DNA of 64,000 nt from Dacryopinax spathularia (GCA_037974965.1 JBBPFI010000006.1:1674001-1738000), one strand, 5' to 3'. Positions 23,995 through 34,055 are shown, counted from the stretch's first letter. Made by a program: numbers and translations. Notes: a model not told the origin generated them from the sequence alone.

Positions 23995-24420
23995 TTACTT
24001 TACCGCGTGGTCAGACCAGTCTCCCTCAACAGAACTGGCCGTTACGATTCCATCAATTACCCTATCGGAGCTTTGAGATGCCTGGAAGTGACGGTGAGAC
24101 CGGCAACGAACCAGATCAAGACGGCTTACTTGACATGAAAGTTGTTGTTCACGCCAACGTCGTCTTAACGGTTTCTGTCCTTTGACCCAGGTCGGTACTT
24201 TACAAGTAGACAGATAGTAACCCTCCCGACGAGGACACGTTAAGCCTTCGTATCCTTTGACCCACATAGACGCTTTGCCGTCCCAGTACCAACATTCATG
24301 AGATCCCAACTCGTCTAGTTCATCGAAATAGAAGATAGACAGGTCTGAAAGGAAAGGGCGTATGTTGGATTCTGGTGCCGGCGGCGAGTGACAGCGCTTG
24401 CTCCGACGAGACCGGTACAC
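23995..24420 (-). CDS. Element orphan G: small basic, Cys/Trp-containing protein
   Basis: Single open frame of 141 residues starting MYRSRRSKRCHSPPAP. It has an aromatic, acidic part (LSIFYFDELDELGSHECWYW) and two copies of a W-V-K-G motif (ASMWVKGYEGLTCPRREGYY and VPTWVKGQKPLRRRW), which suggests a small internal duplication. The tail is basic then mixed. No family recognised. It lies between orphan F and the Rep-helicase gene, same strand as Rep-helicase. Confidence 0.42.
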   Translation of the reverse strand: MYRSRRSKRCHSPPAPESNIRPFLSDLSIFYFDELDELGSHECWYWDGKASMWVKGYEGLTCPRREGYYLSTCKVPTWVKGQKPLRRRWREQQLSCQVSRLDLVRCRSHRHFQASQSSDRVIDGIVTASSVEGDWSDHAVK

Positions 24421-24700
24421 AGTGAAGTCGCGGTATAGCGTAATGTGAACGATGGTGTCGTTTACTGATACATGCGTTCGTAAGACGGCGCGGACTGTAT
24501 TTGCGTTATAGTAGGACTTTCAAGGATTAATGATGGACGTACTGGGCGGCATGTTGAGTACAGTAAGCGTAGAGGAAAGCAGAATGTCGACCAGAACAGT
24601 ACACGACGAACAACGATACGAGAGGAAGAACGAGTTTCAGGATACTGACAGGTACAGTCACTGCCACTTCCGGGCCGAATTTAGAACCGTAATCAGATCA

Positions 24701-27700
24701 TCATGTCTGATTACATAATCCTTCTAATCGTCTGAACTCTTCTCGCAACTCACCAGATAAGGCCGAATACAGTACCGTAGGTCTGAAATCCCGTAAGACT
24801 AGTAATCCGTCCAACGTCTTGACTCTGGATAACATTACATACATGCTCTGTAGAGTACTGCAACTGCTAAGGTCGACAATAGCACGCGACAACGAACGAC
24901 CTTGTGCCTTATAGTCGGTATATGCATAACAAGGAAGTAAGGGTAACTGTCGTCTCTTAACTGTAAACCGAGTGTTTGAACGGGGATGTTTGTAAGTGAA
25001 ACTTGTCTTAACTGGAAGAATAGGAACGACATCATCCTGTAATCCGAGACCCGACATATTCGATTCCGGTATGTGAACTAGCACCATGACAGCTACACGG
25101 ATACCATCTACGACCTCGTATTTAATGTCCCGGACTGTACCTTCCGCTCCATTAACAACTCTGTACCGTAACGCGACATTTTCAGTAACCATTACTCGCA
25201 TACCCAAAACCAAAGGAAGAGCACCCAACGCATCACCGGTTACACTCGAAGGCAATTTTTGTAAATGGGATTGGAGTTTGCCTTTCAGTAACCGTTGTCC
25301 GATATAATCCTGAGCGTAATAACAATGAACGTCCTGCTTCGTTACCGTCGCGAACCTATTTACAGCTCGTCGATTCAGTTCGTCACGAACAGACCGAGTT
25401 GTCACTATAAATGGAACGTCCTTAAAATGTTTTAAGGCATCTCGTCCGTCGTCCTGCTGCATAATTACAGATATACATCTTGACCGTAAAGTCTCATAAT
25501 CAGAACAAGAATAATTTCCGTATTCTTCTATACCTTTTTGAGCTTCAGTCAAAGGGTTGATACCGTTCCAAGCGATACCTTGGCGTACGCGAGCCAACAA
25601 ATTACAATACCTTCGATCACCTTCCTGCCGCACGTTCGTTTTCAACAAGACAACCGTCTTCACCTGACGCCATAAGCAGGCACCATAAAGGTCAGACTGT
25701 CCATGACAAGACTCCGATACGGATTGTGGTATGTTCCGAACGAGTTTATAATCAAAAAGCGACTTAGCCCGTACGGGACGCAGTTGACCGAAATCGCCAG
25801 TAAATATAACATTCAAACCTCCGAACGGTTTAGACAAGCCTTGACGGTTACGACTACTACAAGCTATACACAACTTCTGAGATATACGACTCAACAAGCC
25901 AGCCCCTATCATAGAGATCTCGTCGATAACGAGGTAAGAAATGTCCTTCCACATAACTTGTAATGTACCTGCAGAACCGCGATCATAACCCGGACGAGTA
26001 CCGTTACCTATACAAGTCACAGAATGAATCGTAAAACCTCCGATATTCACGGCTGCGATACCGGTAGGAGCGGTCAGCATTAAACTGGACCGCCTTCCCA
26101 GACGGTCGAAGAGCTCGACTAGCGTTTCGATCACATAACTTTTACCCGTTCCAGCTACACCGCCAACATACATCAATAACTGATCGTCTGCATCATTTCG
26201 TTCAAGATGAGAACCAACTGTACGAATTACAGCAGATTGTTCCGGATTGTTCAACATATTTCTTCGAGACAGAATGTCCTCTACAATGTCTGTAATACCC
26301 AGTACGACCCGACCGCCTGAGATCAATGCCTCCGATGACAATGAATCGTCTCTGACTGAAATGTCCAAAAGGGGCTGTTGATTTACTGTCAGACGCGGTC
26401 TTTGCCGAGGTCTGTTTTCATTCAGATCGTCCTGAATCTCATCCCTTACACGTTTCCGGGCGTTCACCATGACAGCTGATAACTGAAGGATATCTGATCG
26501 TTCTTCACTTGTAACGTCCCGTATAGAACCAGTCACGCACATCGACCGGTCCGCTACGCTATCCGAATCCACAAATAAGGACGCAGAATTTGCAGCTGCA
26601 ACCGCAGACAGTACGTCAGAAGGAACCGCTGAAACCGACTCCACCATACCTGATTCCGTACTCTCATCCCTCATTATAAGAGATTCCAAACTGTCTACGT
26701 TTTCTATATCGTGCACACTTAACGGATCCACATTGAACATCGAAGTACGCTTACGTCGACGACGAGAAGCTTGAAGTTCGTCCCTAACAGATTGACAATC
26801 ACGTTGTATAACGATATTGTCCATTACTTGCTGTAAATGGTCAGGAAATTCAGTTCTTTCAAATACAGAAGACCACGTCTCGTCCATTCCCTTTAAGTCG
26901 CAAGGCTTCCTCCATGGACTAAAAAGAATCAACATCGCCCTACACCAGATTTCGTACTGGTCCACAGAGCCATCAAGACGCGGAATCGTCGGTCCCAATA
27001 AAACGGGAAATACAGAACGCTCACGGAAACGAACGAAATGACTTTCCGACTGCCTGTGACTAGGTTCAAACATACCACGTTGCTGTAACCGACGACCACG
27101 GTTAGAGTACGGTGACGTATCGCGAGCCAGTCTTCGCTGATCATGCGATAAAGGTACCTTAACGGTTCGCGCGACAAAATCCCATAAAGATAACTCTTCA
27201 AATACAGGATCTACCGGTCTATACATATAATCGTATTGTTGATTAGACGCCGTAACACTTTCAGATCCTATAACGATATCCTCTACCGAATCCGGTTCCA
27301 AGATGTCAGAACCATGACCATCCATGTTTCCAGTCACCGCACAGCGACATAAAAGTCGCGTAGGGCATAGATTGTCACCTTCTATCACGTTACTTACATC
27401 GTTCTCTTCCCGAAGATGATATCTGAAAAGACGATCAAACGAGCCCCATAACAAGTTAGCAAACGTACCGCTAGTATAGTGATCTTCATAACCAAGTAAA
27501 TCCGCCATTACCTGAGCTTGCGAAACCTCTCTACGAGACATGATTGCGTTCACCAATCTCGTTACTAACTTCCAAGACTGATCATCGTCGACAGGAACGA
27601 CGTCAATGTCGGAACCGATCGAGTCCAGTAAGTATCCGAGAGCTGAGAGCCCTTCGTAAACAGGCAAGTCCGTCTTCGTAACGTAATCCGTCACGTAGTA

Positions 27701-30565
27701 CATCAGAGCTTTGGCCGCCTGACCCGAACCAATAAATTTTATATCCATGTTACAGCGAAATAAAAATAAACAGACGTCATTATAATTGCAAATCCTAGGA
27801 TGAAGACGCCGAAGGTTCAATGTACCTGTCACAGGATCGAAAATCGTTCTTGGGCATGTACTTCCGTCCATCCGCATCCGACAGGTCTTATCGTCACGTT
27901 TCTCAAAAGGGGACAGATACTTCCAACAAGTAGCACTATGTACATGCCAATTACATTGTACAGCAAGGGACTCGACCTCACCCGCAAACAACGTCCTGAA
28001 CTGGTCAGTCGGTAAGTTATCGATAACAGGAACTGACTGCGTCCTACAGTCCACACGACCGGTCAGATTCGGTCTTGTAACGGGTAACTCAACCACGGCC
28101 GACCCGGTAGACGGCAACTCAGACTTGATGATGTCCTCTAACCAACTCGTCAGACGATCCTTATAATCATTATCCATCACCAATCGTTCCCTCATAGACT
28201 GAGGAGGTAAATGACCTTCTAACCATATAATAAAATGACAGTGCAACGTTCCTCGAGCCTGTGCTTCTACCATACCGTAATAGCCTGAACATTTACCAAA
28301 CAAACCAGCTTCGTCACGACCGTACCGTAAAACATTTTCTACAAATGCAGTCATTATGATATTGAAAAAGGTAGCACAGGCGACAGGATTCTTGGCAGCA
28401 AGGACAGCACGTCTGAACGAGTTCAATTCAATATCACCACGAGCTGCGTCCTCCATAGATATGTCTTCTCCCGACAATAACCGTACCAAAGGATGTCCTC
28501 GATCAAAAGGGTTAATCGTAATATATAACGCAGGCGTAGACAGGACAAGCGACATACTGCGCATTTCATTCCGACACTTCATCTTATGACCCGGTGAACC
28601 AGGTAAAGACATACAAGACAAGTTTAAACGTCTTAAAATAGACTGAATCGACCTTTCGCCATCATTACTAGGACGATAAGCCGGATTAGAACGCGTCTTG
28701 AATTCGAAAGCCGTCAGCACGTCTACAGAAATGGACTGTAACTTCCTTAAAATGTACGACCGTTCGGCGGACTTGACACGAAATCGAATAGTTCGATAGA
28801 CTTCTCGCTTTCGAATAATATTGTAACAAATAAAAGCAAAAGTCGGATCGACGGCAAACGGCGACTTGTACAGTGACAGTAGATGTCTCACTTGTTTCCT
28901 GAGATCGACAGTCTTACCAAACCGATCCTTTCCAAAACGGAAAAGACCAAATGGGTCCAAATGTGGCCACATCCAAGTTAACAAGTAAGGACAGTCAAAG
29001 TCATTTATAGATACAGTACCGGGTACACTTCGAACAAACGGCTTACCTTGTAAACACCACGACAAGGCGGACAGTTTCATACGATCATAGTTCGAATTCG
29101 TCACATCTGTTTCTGTCCAACCCACCGTATCAATCAGAACACCGTTCGGATCCTGTCCATCTGAAACAACGTATTCCCGATTATCATAAGAAGAACCAAC
29201 AGTCCCAGCCGGATCGGTCTCTCGCAAATGTCCGACAGACACTGACGGCGGCAAGTCCGACTCACTTTCCAACGACACAGACGGAGGAAATAAAGCATTC
29301 CAATTACTTTCACTGAAACGACAAGGACCATCAAATCCGTAACCGCCTATCGAATAAGCAGGATTATGAACAAGAAGGAACTGTATCAATGTCCGAACGA
29401 TACCCGGAGTGACCATAACAGGTCGAAAATGCCGAATGGTTCTTTCATTACGGGACCGCGAAGGGCTGAAAAGTACAACGACCGACTTATTGATCTCGTC
29501 TGGAGGAGGAGGTAAAACCGTATTTAACGACAAGAAGTCCTGAGGTAGAACCATCACATTGCCTTTGGTGTAACTCTGAGAGGTTGACCGCGGACCACCG
29601 GGAACAGTCGAAAACAGTTTATCACTATACTTGAAAGTCACTGTACTACCCCTAACTCGAGACACCAACAAGCGATCAAATACAGATGAAGAGTTCAGTG
29701 CCAACTGTACAGACGACGGCACTCGTTCCATTGCAAAATAATAACCATTAGCAAATGCGAATTCAGGAACTCTACCTTCACGTAAAGACATTGCACATGT
29801 CCGACATAAACGAACTGTACCCTCACGTCGATCACGACATGACAGACTTTCAGGATGTAATAGAGCACCATCATATGCAGATACGTTATAGGATAGAGGA
29901 AGTAGATGCGAAGGTAAACCGTGGGCGACAAGCAGCGAAAGATCTAGTTCGGTAACATTTCTCAATACTAGATCTGTACCTACACAACCGCGGCCACAAG
30001 TACCACACGGAAACCGTCTTTGCGTGTCCACCGACAGAACTTGACTCGTCTCCTCAATCAAACGACGTTTAGATTCCATATCCATAATAGAAGGACCCGG
30101 TTCAACGACTCCAGACAGATGCGGAACACGACGACCGCTATCAGTAGTCGCGTTCATAAACATGTCCGGTATCGGTAAAGGTACGTCGCCAGTCCGCCGC
30201 CGCGTCCATCTAAGTCTGAAAACAAAACAAGCCTGAAAGCATTCTCGACAGGTACAATCGCGACATTGCAAACGTGTCAACATATCCGACTTCGTCATTA
30301 ATAAAGAGAACGAATCTTGATAGTGACCCATACTGCTAATACGTGACATCTCGGCCTTTGTGAAGTACGGATACACCAGAACTAGATCTTTCACAGTAAT
30401 ACCCTGCAAGAAGACATCACGTACGTCACGCTGAAATGTACGCTCACACATGTCCTCTTTACTAACGAAACAGCCCAAGAGATCGTACCACATCCGTAAC
30501 TCAGCAGTACTAAGAAACCACTGACCATTTTCTTCCCTTAACGGTCCGACAGCACCCTCCACCAA
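24701..30565 (-). CDS. Helitron Rep-helicase (RepHel) transposase, uninterrupted
   Basis: One intronless frame of 1,954 codons. N-terminal Cys-rich part (CRDCTCRECFQAC) and a second cluster (CGTCGRGC), then the region typical of fungal Helitron proteins (LCRTCAMSLREGRVP, VLPPPPDEI). The Helitron N-terminal/Rep nuclease domain has the HUH metal motif as H775-C-H777 in GTLHCHFIIWLEG. The catalytic tyrosine motif YYVTDYVTK holds tyrosines 956, 957 and 961 with K964. A Pif1-type SF1 helicase fills the C-terminus: Walker A GVAGTGKS (lysine 1475), Walker B LVIDEISMIG, FTGDFGQLRPV, LGMRVMVTENVA and the closing AYTDYKAQGRSL / YVMLSRVKTLDGL. No APE endonuclease or OTU domain seen. All hallmark residues are present, so the protein looks functional. 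The start is the first ATG of the frame; an upstream spliced leader (~30.6-30.9 kb) is possible. Confidence 0.95.
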   Translation of the reverse strand: MVEGAVGPLREENGQWFLSTAELRMWYDLLGCFVSKEDMCERTFQRDVRDVFLQGITVKDLVLVYPYFTKAEMSRISSMGHYQDSFSLLMTKSDMLTRLQCRDCTCRECFQACFVFRLRWTRRRTGDVPLPIPDMFMNATTDSGRRVPHLSGVVEPGPSIMDMESKRRLIEETSQVLSVDTQRRFPCGTCGRGCVGTDLVLRNVTELDLSLLVAHGLPSHLLPLSYNVSAYDGALLHPESLSCRDRREGTVRLCRTCAMSLREGRVPEFAFANGYYFAMERVPSSVQLALNSSSVFDRLLVSRVRGSTVTFKYSDKLFSTVPGGPRSTSQSYTKGNVMVLPQDFLSLNTVLPPPPDEINKSVVVLFSPSRSRNERTIRHFRPVMVTPGIVRTLIQFLLVHNPAYSIGGYGFDGPCRFSESNWNALFPPSVSLESESDLPPSVSVGHLRETDPAGTVGSSYDNREYVVSDGQDPNGVLIDTVGWTETDVTNSNYDRMKLSALSWCLQGKPFVRSVPGTVSINDFDCPYLLTWMWPHLDPFGLFRFGKDRFGKTVDLRKQVRHLLSLYKSPFAVDPTFAFICYNIIRKREVYRTIRFRVKSAERSYILRKLQSISVDVLTAFEFKTRSNPAYRPSNDGERSIQSILRRLNLSCMSLPGSPGHKMKCRNEMRSMSLVLSTPALYITINPFDRGHPLVRLLSGEDISMEDAARGDIELNSFRRAVLAAKNPVACATFFNIIMTAFVENVLRYGRDEAGLFGKCSGYYGMVEAQARGTLHCHFIIWLEGHLPPQSMRERLVMDNDYKDRLTSWLEDIIKSELPSTGSAVVELPVTRPNLTGRVDCRTQSVPVIDNLPTDQFRTLFAGEVESLAVQCNWHVHSATCWKYLSPFEKRDDKTCRMRMDGSTCPRTIFDPVTGTLNLRRLHPRICNYNDVCLFLFRCNMDIKFIGSGQAAKALMYYVTDYVTKTDLPVYEGLSALGYLLDSIGSDIDVVPVDDDQSWKLVTRLVNAIMSRREVSQAQVMADLLGYEDHYTSGTFANLLWGSFDRLFRYHLREENDVSNVIEGDNLCPTRLLCRCAVTGNMDGHGSDILEPDSVEDIVIGSESVTASNQQYDYMYRPVDPVFEELSLWDFVARTVKVPLSHDQRRLARDTSPYSNRGRRLQQRGMFEPSHRQSESHFVRFRERSVFPVLLGPTIPRLDGSVDQYEIWCRAMLILFSPWRKPCDLKGMDETWSSVFERTEFPDHLQQVMDNIVIQRDCQSVRDELQASRRRRKRTSMFNVDPLSVHDIENVDSLESLIMRDESTESGMVESVSAVPSDVLSAVAAANSASLFVDSDSVADRSMCVTGSIRDVTSEERSDILQLSAVMVNARKRVRDEIQDDLNENRPRQRPRLTVNQQPLLDISVRDDSLSSEALISGGRVVLGITDIVEDILSRRNMLNNPEQSAVIRTVGSHLERNDADDQLLMYVGGVAGTGKSYVIETLVELFDRLGRRSSLMLTAPTGIAAVNIGGFTIHSVTCIGNGTRPGYDRGSAGTLQVMWKDISYLVIDEISMIGAGLLSRISQKLCIACSSRNRQGLSKPFGGLNVIFTGDFGQLRPVRAKSLFDYKLVRNIPQSVSESCHGQSDLYGACLWRQVKTVVLLKTNVRQEGDRRYCNLLARVRQGIAWNGINPLTEAQKGIEEYGNYSCSDYETLRSRCISVIMQQDDGRDALKHFKDVPFIVTTRSVRDELNRRAVNRFATVTKQDVHCYYAQDYIGQRLLKGKLQSHLQKLPSSVTGDALGALPLVLGMRVMVTENVALRYRVVNGAEGTVRDIKYEVVDGIRVAVMVLVHIPESNMSGLGLQDDVVPILPVKTSFTYKHPRSNTRFTVKRRQLPLLPCYAYTDYKAQGRSLSRAIVDLSSCSTLQSMYVMLSRVKTLDGLLVLRDFRPTVLYSALSGELREEFRRLEGLCNQT

Positions 30566-30947
30566 GTAAACCTGCCGGATACCGGCTAAAACCCGACATC
30601 AATCGTAACGTCAACAGAACAGACAACAGACAAGGCAGAAGCCAAAGGTTATGGAAAAGAAAAAGATTCCGTCAGAAACAACAACTGCAGTCTGAAACAG
30701 ACACGTACCAGAACGACCATCCTCGACAGGCATCACGCTCGACGACAACATACTGGTTAACATGAACGACTCGATAAGCACTACTGAAAAACTGATGACG
30801 CGTTCGACTAAACATGTTATGACGGACACAAATTGCCGACCATGTGATTTCCTCTACAGACTGATTTCCATTACCTTTCCTTTCCATATCCGACATGGTC
30901 CCTATTCATCGAACGGATGCAAAGTACGTTGCTTTTTACCCCTCAGA
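30566..30947. promoter_or_regulatory. 5' leader region of the Rep-helicase gene
   Basis: About 380 bp between the Rep-helicase ATG and the right inverted repeat. It should hold the transposase promoter. A minus-strand open frame at 30,672-30,896, with a GTACGT donor near 30,706, could be a 5' leader exon; this is not established. Confidence 0.35.
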
Positions 30948-30968
30948 CCTGGTCCCAAGGTCCCAGGA
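30948..30968 (-). repeat. Right inverted repeat of the element
   Basis: On the minus strand this reads TCCTGGGACCTTGGGAC then CAGG, pairing with 10,654-10,673. It starts with TC, as Helitron 5' ends do, and directly abuts the right 33-bp repeat. Confidence 0.75.
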
Positions 30969-31001
30969 AGGAACGCTAGCGTGCAGCGCACGCGATGATA
31001 T
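30969..31001 (+). repeat. Right copy of 33-bp terminal direct repeat with hairpin
   Basis: Perfect copy of 10,600-10,632 in the same orientation, with the GCGTGC-AGC-GCACGC hairpin and GATGATAT. Relative to Rep-helicase this copy lies just outside the element's presumed 5' end. Confidence 0.9.
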
Positions 31002-32076
31002 GATCCCCTGCTCTTCCACGTGCAACAATGCGGCTTGTGCGGATCAATGCGAAGCAAAACGTCTACTTGTCTCTTTCCCACTCTAGTCTTGCCACCATGT
31101 GCACTCTATCATCATATCCAGGGAGGAGGATGGGATGTACAGGAGCTCCTCATGCTTCTCCGCATTATACGACAATGATGTCGACGCATTCCGCCTGCTC
31201 TGACGGTCGTGCACCGCTTGTCCGGTCAGCCTGCACAGCTCTGATGGCAGGATTAGCAACAGCCCGATCCAGCCTTGTCGCATCAGCGAGCCTCTGGTTT
31301 TATTCGAAACTGCTCGTACCTGGCTGAGCAGCTGAAAAAGAGACCGGCTGTGGAGCGTTCTATGCGAAAGCTCTCGTATGGCTGCGAGAAAACCAATACT
31401 GCGTCGTCCATCCTTTGTGAGGAGCCTGTAACTTCTTGCGACCATCTTGATTATTGGTCGATCGCGTCAATTTTCCTGGTGTGACTGTTTTCCTTGAAGA
31501 TGAAGCACCGAAACGCTGGCGGTCCCACCACTCGGGCCGAATATGCGCAAATACTTCAGTACCTGTACGAACAAACGCAGTCCATCATATCTGCTGGGAC
31601 GTCAGTCGGTCTCTTGCCCGTGAAAGATCTTCCCTGTGATGCGAAGGGAGTCTTCTGCCTAAGTCTGCTTCACATAGTCTATCTCGAGCAAGTGACGAGG
31701 GTGCCCATTGGCGCATCGGTCTCGCGTTTGGATTGCCTGATACTACGACCACATCTTCCATGTCTTCATTACTATCCAGTAGTAGGCGCACTCGTCATAT
31801 TATTTAGTAGGCGCAGTCGCCATCGATAATAGGCGCTCAGCCTTGCACGAAAACCATCTAACGCAGTACTCGTCACCTCGGTATCTCCGCGTCATCCGCG
31901 GGATCTCCGATCCCTTGAATTTCACGATCGGCGCATCATCGCGCTGGAAATATCGGCAAGAGCGACACGTACCTAGCATAATACCCTGCCTTTTCATAAC
32001 CTACTAGAGAGCTCTCACAGCACCTTTCCTTTCTCCCTGCTACACTTGTCGACTTAGAGGTGCAGGAGGGAAGATC
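31002..32076. other. Intergenic between the element and ferrochelatase
   Basis: About 1.1 kb. Several short open frames on both strands (e.g. 31,494-31,829 plus, 31,083-31,445 minus) show no recognisable protein and no convincing splice chain. Probably holds the ferrochelatase promoter in its last part. No repeat or RNA gene identified. Confidence 0.4.
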
Positions 32077-33539
32077 ATGGCGAACTGCATGGCGAGCTGC
32101 TCCAGAGCGTTATCGGCCGTGGGCAAGCCGGGATCGCGGGGAATGGCTACCTTAACAGGACGAAAACCGTACGTATGAACTATCGAATGTTAAAGGAATT
32201 GTGAAACTGACCGAGCTGCAGTCCAACAGGTATGTTCGCTGCGCATAGAGTTGAGGATATGTGTTGATGCGTGATATAGCCATCGTGCTAATGAACATGG
32301 GTGGGCCATCAACCGTGGGTCCTGCACCTTTGTCCCATATGAACGAGGGTTGATCATCACCTAGCTACCCGAAGTACACGATTTCCTCTCCCGCCTCTTT
32401 CATGACCGCGACCTCATCCCCCTCCCCTTTCAAAGCTTCATCGCTCCGTGGATCGCAAAACGCCGTACGCCTCAGATCGAAAAACAATACGCAGAGATTG
32501 GCGGCGGCTCGCCCATTCTTCGATGGACACGACATCAAGGGCAGGCCATGATCCCCTTGCTGGACGAGCTTTCGCCGGAGACGGCACCGCACAAGGCTTA
32601 TGTGGCGTTCCGGTATGCCCAGCCATATACGGAGGATTGTGTCGATGAGATGAGGCGGGATGGCGTCAAGCGCGCTGTGGCTTTCACGCAGTACCCACAG
32701 TATTCGTGTTCAACTACCGGAAGCAGCCTGAATGAGATGTGGAGATGGGCCACAGGGGTTAAGAGGAGGCCAAAGGTTGGGGATGAGGAGGTGAAGGTCG
32801 GCTTAGAAGGGGTCGAGTGGAGTGTGATTGACCGATGGTTTTCGCATCCTGGCTTGGTCGAGGTACGCCGTGCCTTTTGCCCCGCATACATGCATCTGAT
32901 ATGCCAGCTAGGCCTTCGCCCGCAACATCGAAGCTGCTCTAGAGCACTACGACCCCTCTGAGCGAGACAAAGTCGTCCTCCTCTTCTCCGCCCACTCCCT
33001 CCCCATGTCCGTCGTCAACCGAGGCGACCCCTACATCCTCGAAGTTTCCTCCACCGTGAGCGCAGTCATGGCCCGTCTCGGGAACCGCAACCCCTACAGG
33101 CTGGTATGGCAGAGTCAGGTTGGGCCGAGCGCGTGGATGGGTCCGCAGACGAATGACGCGCTGAAGGGACTGGCGAGGCTGGGGCACAAGAAAGTATGCT
33201 TGGTGCCGATCGCGTTTACGAGTGATCATATAGAGACGCTGTTTGAGCTCGATCATGAGTATGGAAGAGAGGCGAGGGAGGTGCGCCCTGACTCTTTCTC
33301 CTATCCGACCGCGCTGACTAGGGCGGGACGAACAGCTTGGGATTGACATCACTCGCGCTGAGTCGCTCAACGGCTCGCCCGTGTTTGCACGCGCCATAGC
33401 AGACATAGCCGCTGCCCACCTGAAGGACGTGAAAGCTACAGGAAAGTACACGAGCGTACAAATGGGACTGCGCTGCCCAGGTTGCAAGTTCGAGCACTGC
33501 GGCAAGCAAAAGGAGTGGTTCGCCAGAGGAGGGCGATGA
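32077..33539 (+). CDS. HEM15: Ferrochelatase, mitochondrial, with [2Fe-2S] motif
   Basis: Last enzyme of haem synthesis, inserting Fe2+ into protoporphyrin IX at the mitochondrial inner membrane. The first exon starts [19 protein letters not shown], a basic, Ser/Ala-rich presequence. Further exons give [65 protein letters not shown] (family active-site His in SAHSLP), [16 protein letters not shown] and [20 protein letters not shown]. The C-terminus has CPGCKFEHC, the Cys-x2-Cys-x4-Cys cluster seen in animal and fission-yeast ferrochelatases and absent from S. cerevisiae Hem15. Introns are at ~32.16-32.28, 32.31-32.37, 32.86-32.91 and 33.28-33.33 kb. It is the first host gene right of the insertion. 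Confidence 0.95.
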
Positions 33540-34055
33540 TGTACCTAGTCGAGGATGTAAAAGCTGGCTTAATGCAGGCAGTTAGGAACCGGCGACTCTG
33601 ACGCCATGGAAAAGAGAACGGCACATATATGCGCGCGTGCAACAGGCTACCCGGCCAGTCTACGGGGCCAGTCTACTCCGCCAATTTACCGGGTCACTCT
33701 ACCCAGCCACTCCTCCCGAACGACTTACCAGGTCAACCGTGGCTGGCGCACGTTCAATTCACTGCTCCGGAACAAAGTTAACACCCGCTCGTCCGCTCTC
33801 CATCCCATCACCGCTCTGTTTCTTAAACCTGTGTGCGCGAGCAAACGTCTGGAATTAGGCATTACGAACGAGTATAATCTACGCCGCGGCATACATCAGG
33901 CTGCGCGTCTCGTTCTCTAGTACTAACTATATCATATCGGGTCGCAATGGTCCAATATTAGGACCGCCCAATCATACCGAAGAAAAATCAACCGAAAAAA
34001 TCAAGCCAAAGGCAAGGAGGGATCGCGCTACTCGTACACTCTAGATCTACGCATT
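33540..34055. other. Intergenic between ferrochelatase and the repeat protein
   Basis: About 515 bp between convergent genes, presumably both 3' ends. Short plus frames (33,606-33,920) have no recognisable content. Confidence 0.4.

Larger units (their letters stand above)
10600..31001 (-). mobile_element. Giant Helitron-like rolling-circle element with cargo genes (~20.4 kb)
   Basis: Interval bounded by two identical 33-bp repeats and containing a complete Rep-helicase gene (24,701-30,565, minus), two RPA70-like genes, an F-box/LRR-like gene and several orphan genes. By eye the interior is less GC-rich than both flanks, and none of its genes belongs to the housekeeping set outside. With Rep-helicase on the minus strand, the element's 5' end is at the right (~30.97 kb) and its 3' end at the left (~10.6 kb). 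Canonical Helitrons start TC and end CTRR after a hairpin. Here the minus strand starts TCCTGGGACC just inside the right repeat, and the hairpin GCGTGC-GCT-GCACGC is followed by TAG, so CTAG overlaps the stem's last base. The exact ends are uncertain; the Helitron class is firm because of the protein. Confidence 0.85.

Noticed and set aside
24701-30565. Host Pif1 helicase
   Set aside because: The Pif1-type domain is fused to a Helitron N-terminal/Rep nuclease domain with H-x-H and tyrosine motifs, which host Pif1 lacks.
10654-30968. DDE (cut-and-paste) transposon with terminal inverted repeats
   Set aside because: No DDE transposase found, and the inverted repeats are short and placed asymmetrically with respect to the hairpin repeats.
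10600-31001. 33-bp direct repeats as an ordinary target-site duplication
   Set aside because: Far too long for known cut-and-paste DNA transposons, and Helitrons make none. The repeat contains a hairpin typical of Helitron ends, so it is more likely an element end or a pre-existing end of another copy.
10600-31001. Starship-type or Crypton-type element using a tyrosine recombinase
   Set aside because: No DUF3435/Crypton recombinase frame is seen; the only transposase-like protein is RepHel with HUH and Pif1 motifs.
31083-31829. Possible genes right of the element
   Set aside because: Open frames on both strands have no recognisable domain, no conserved start and no consistent introns.
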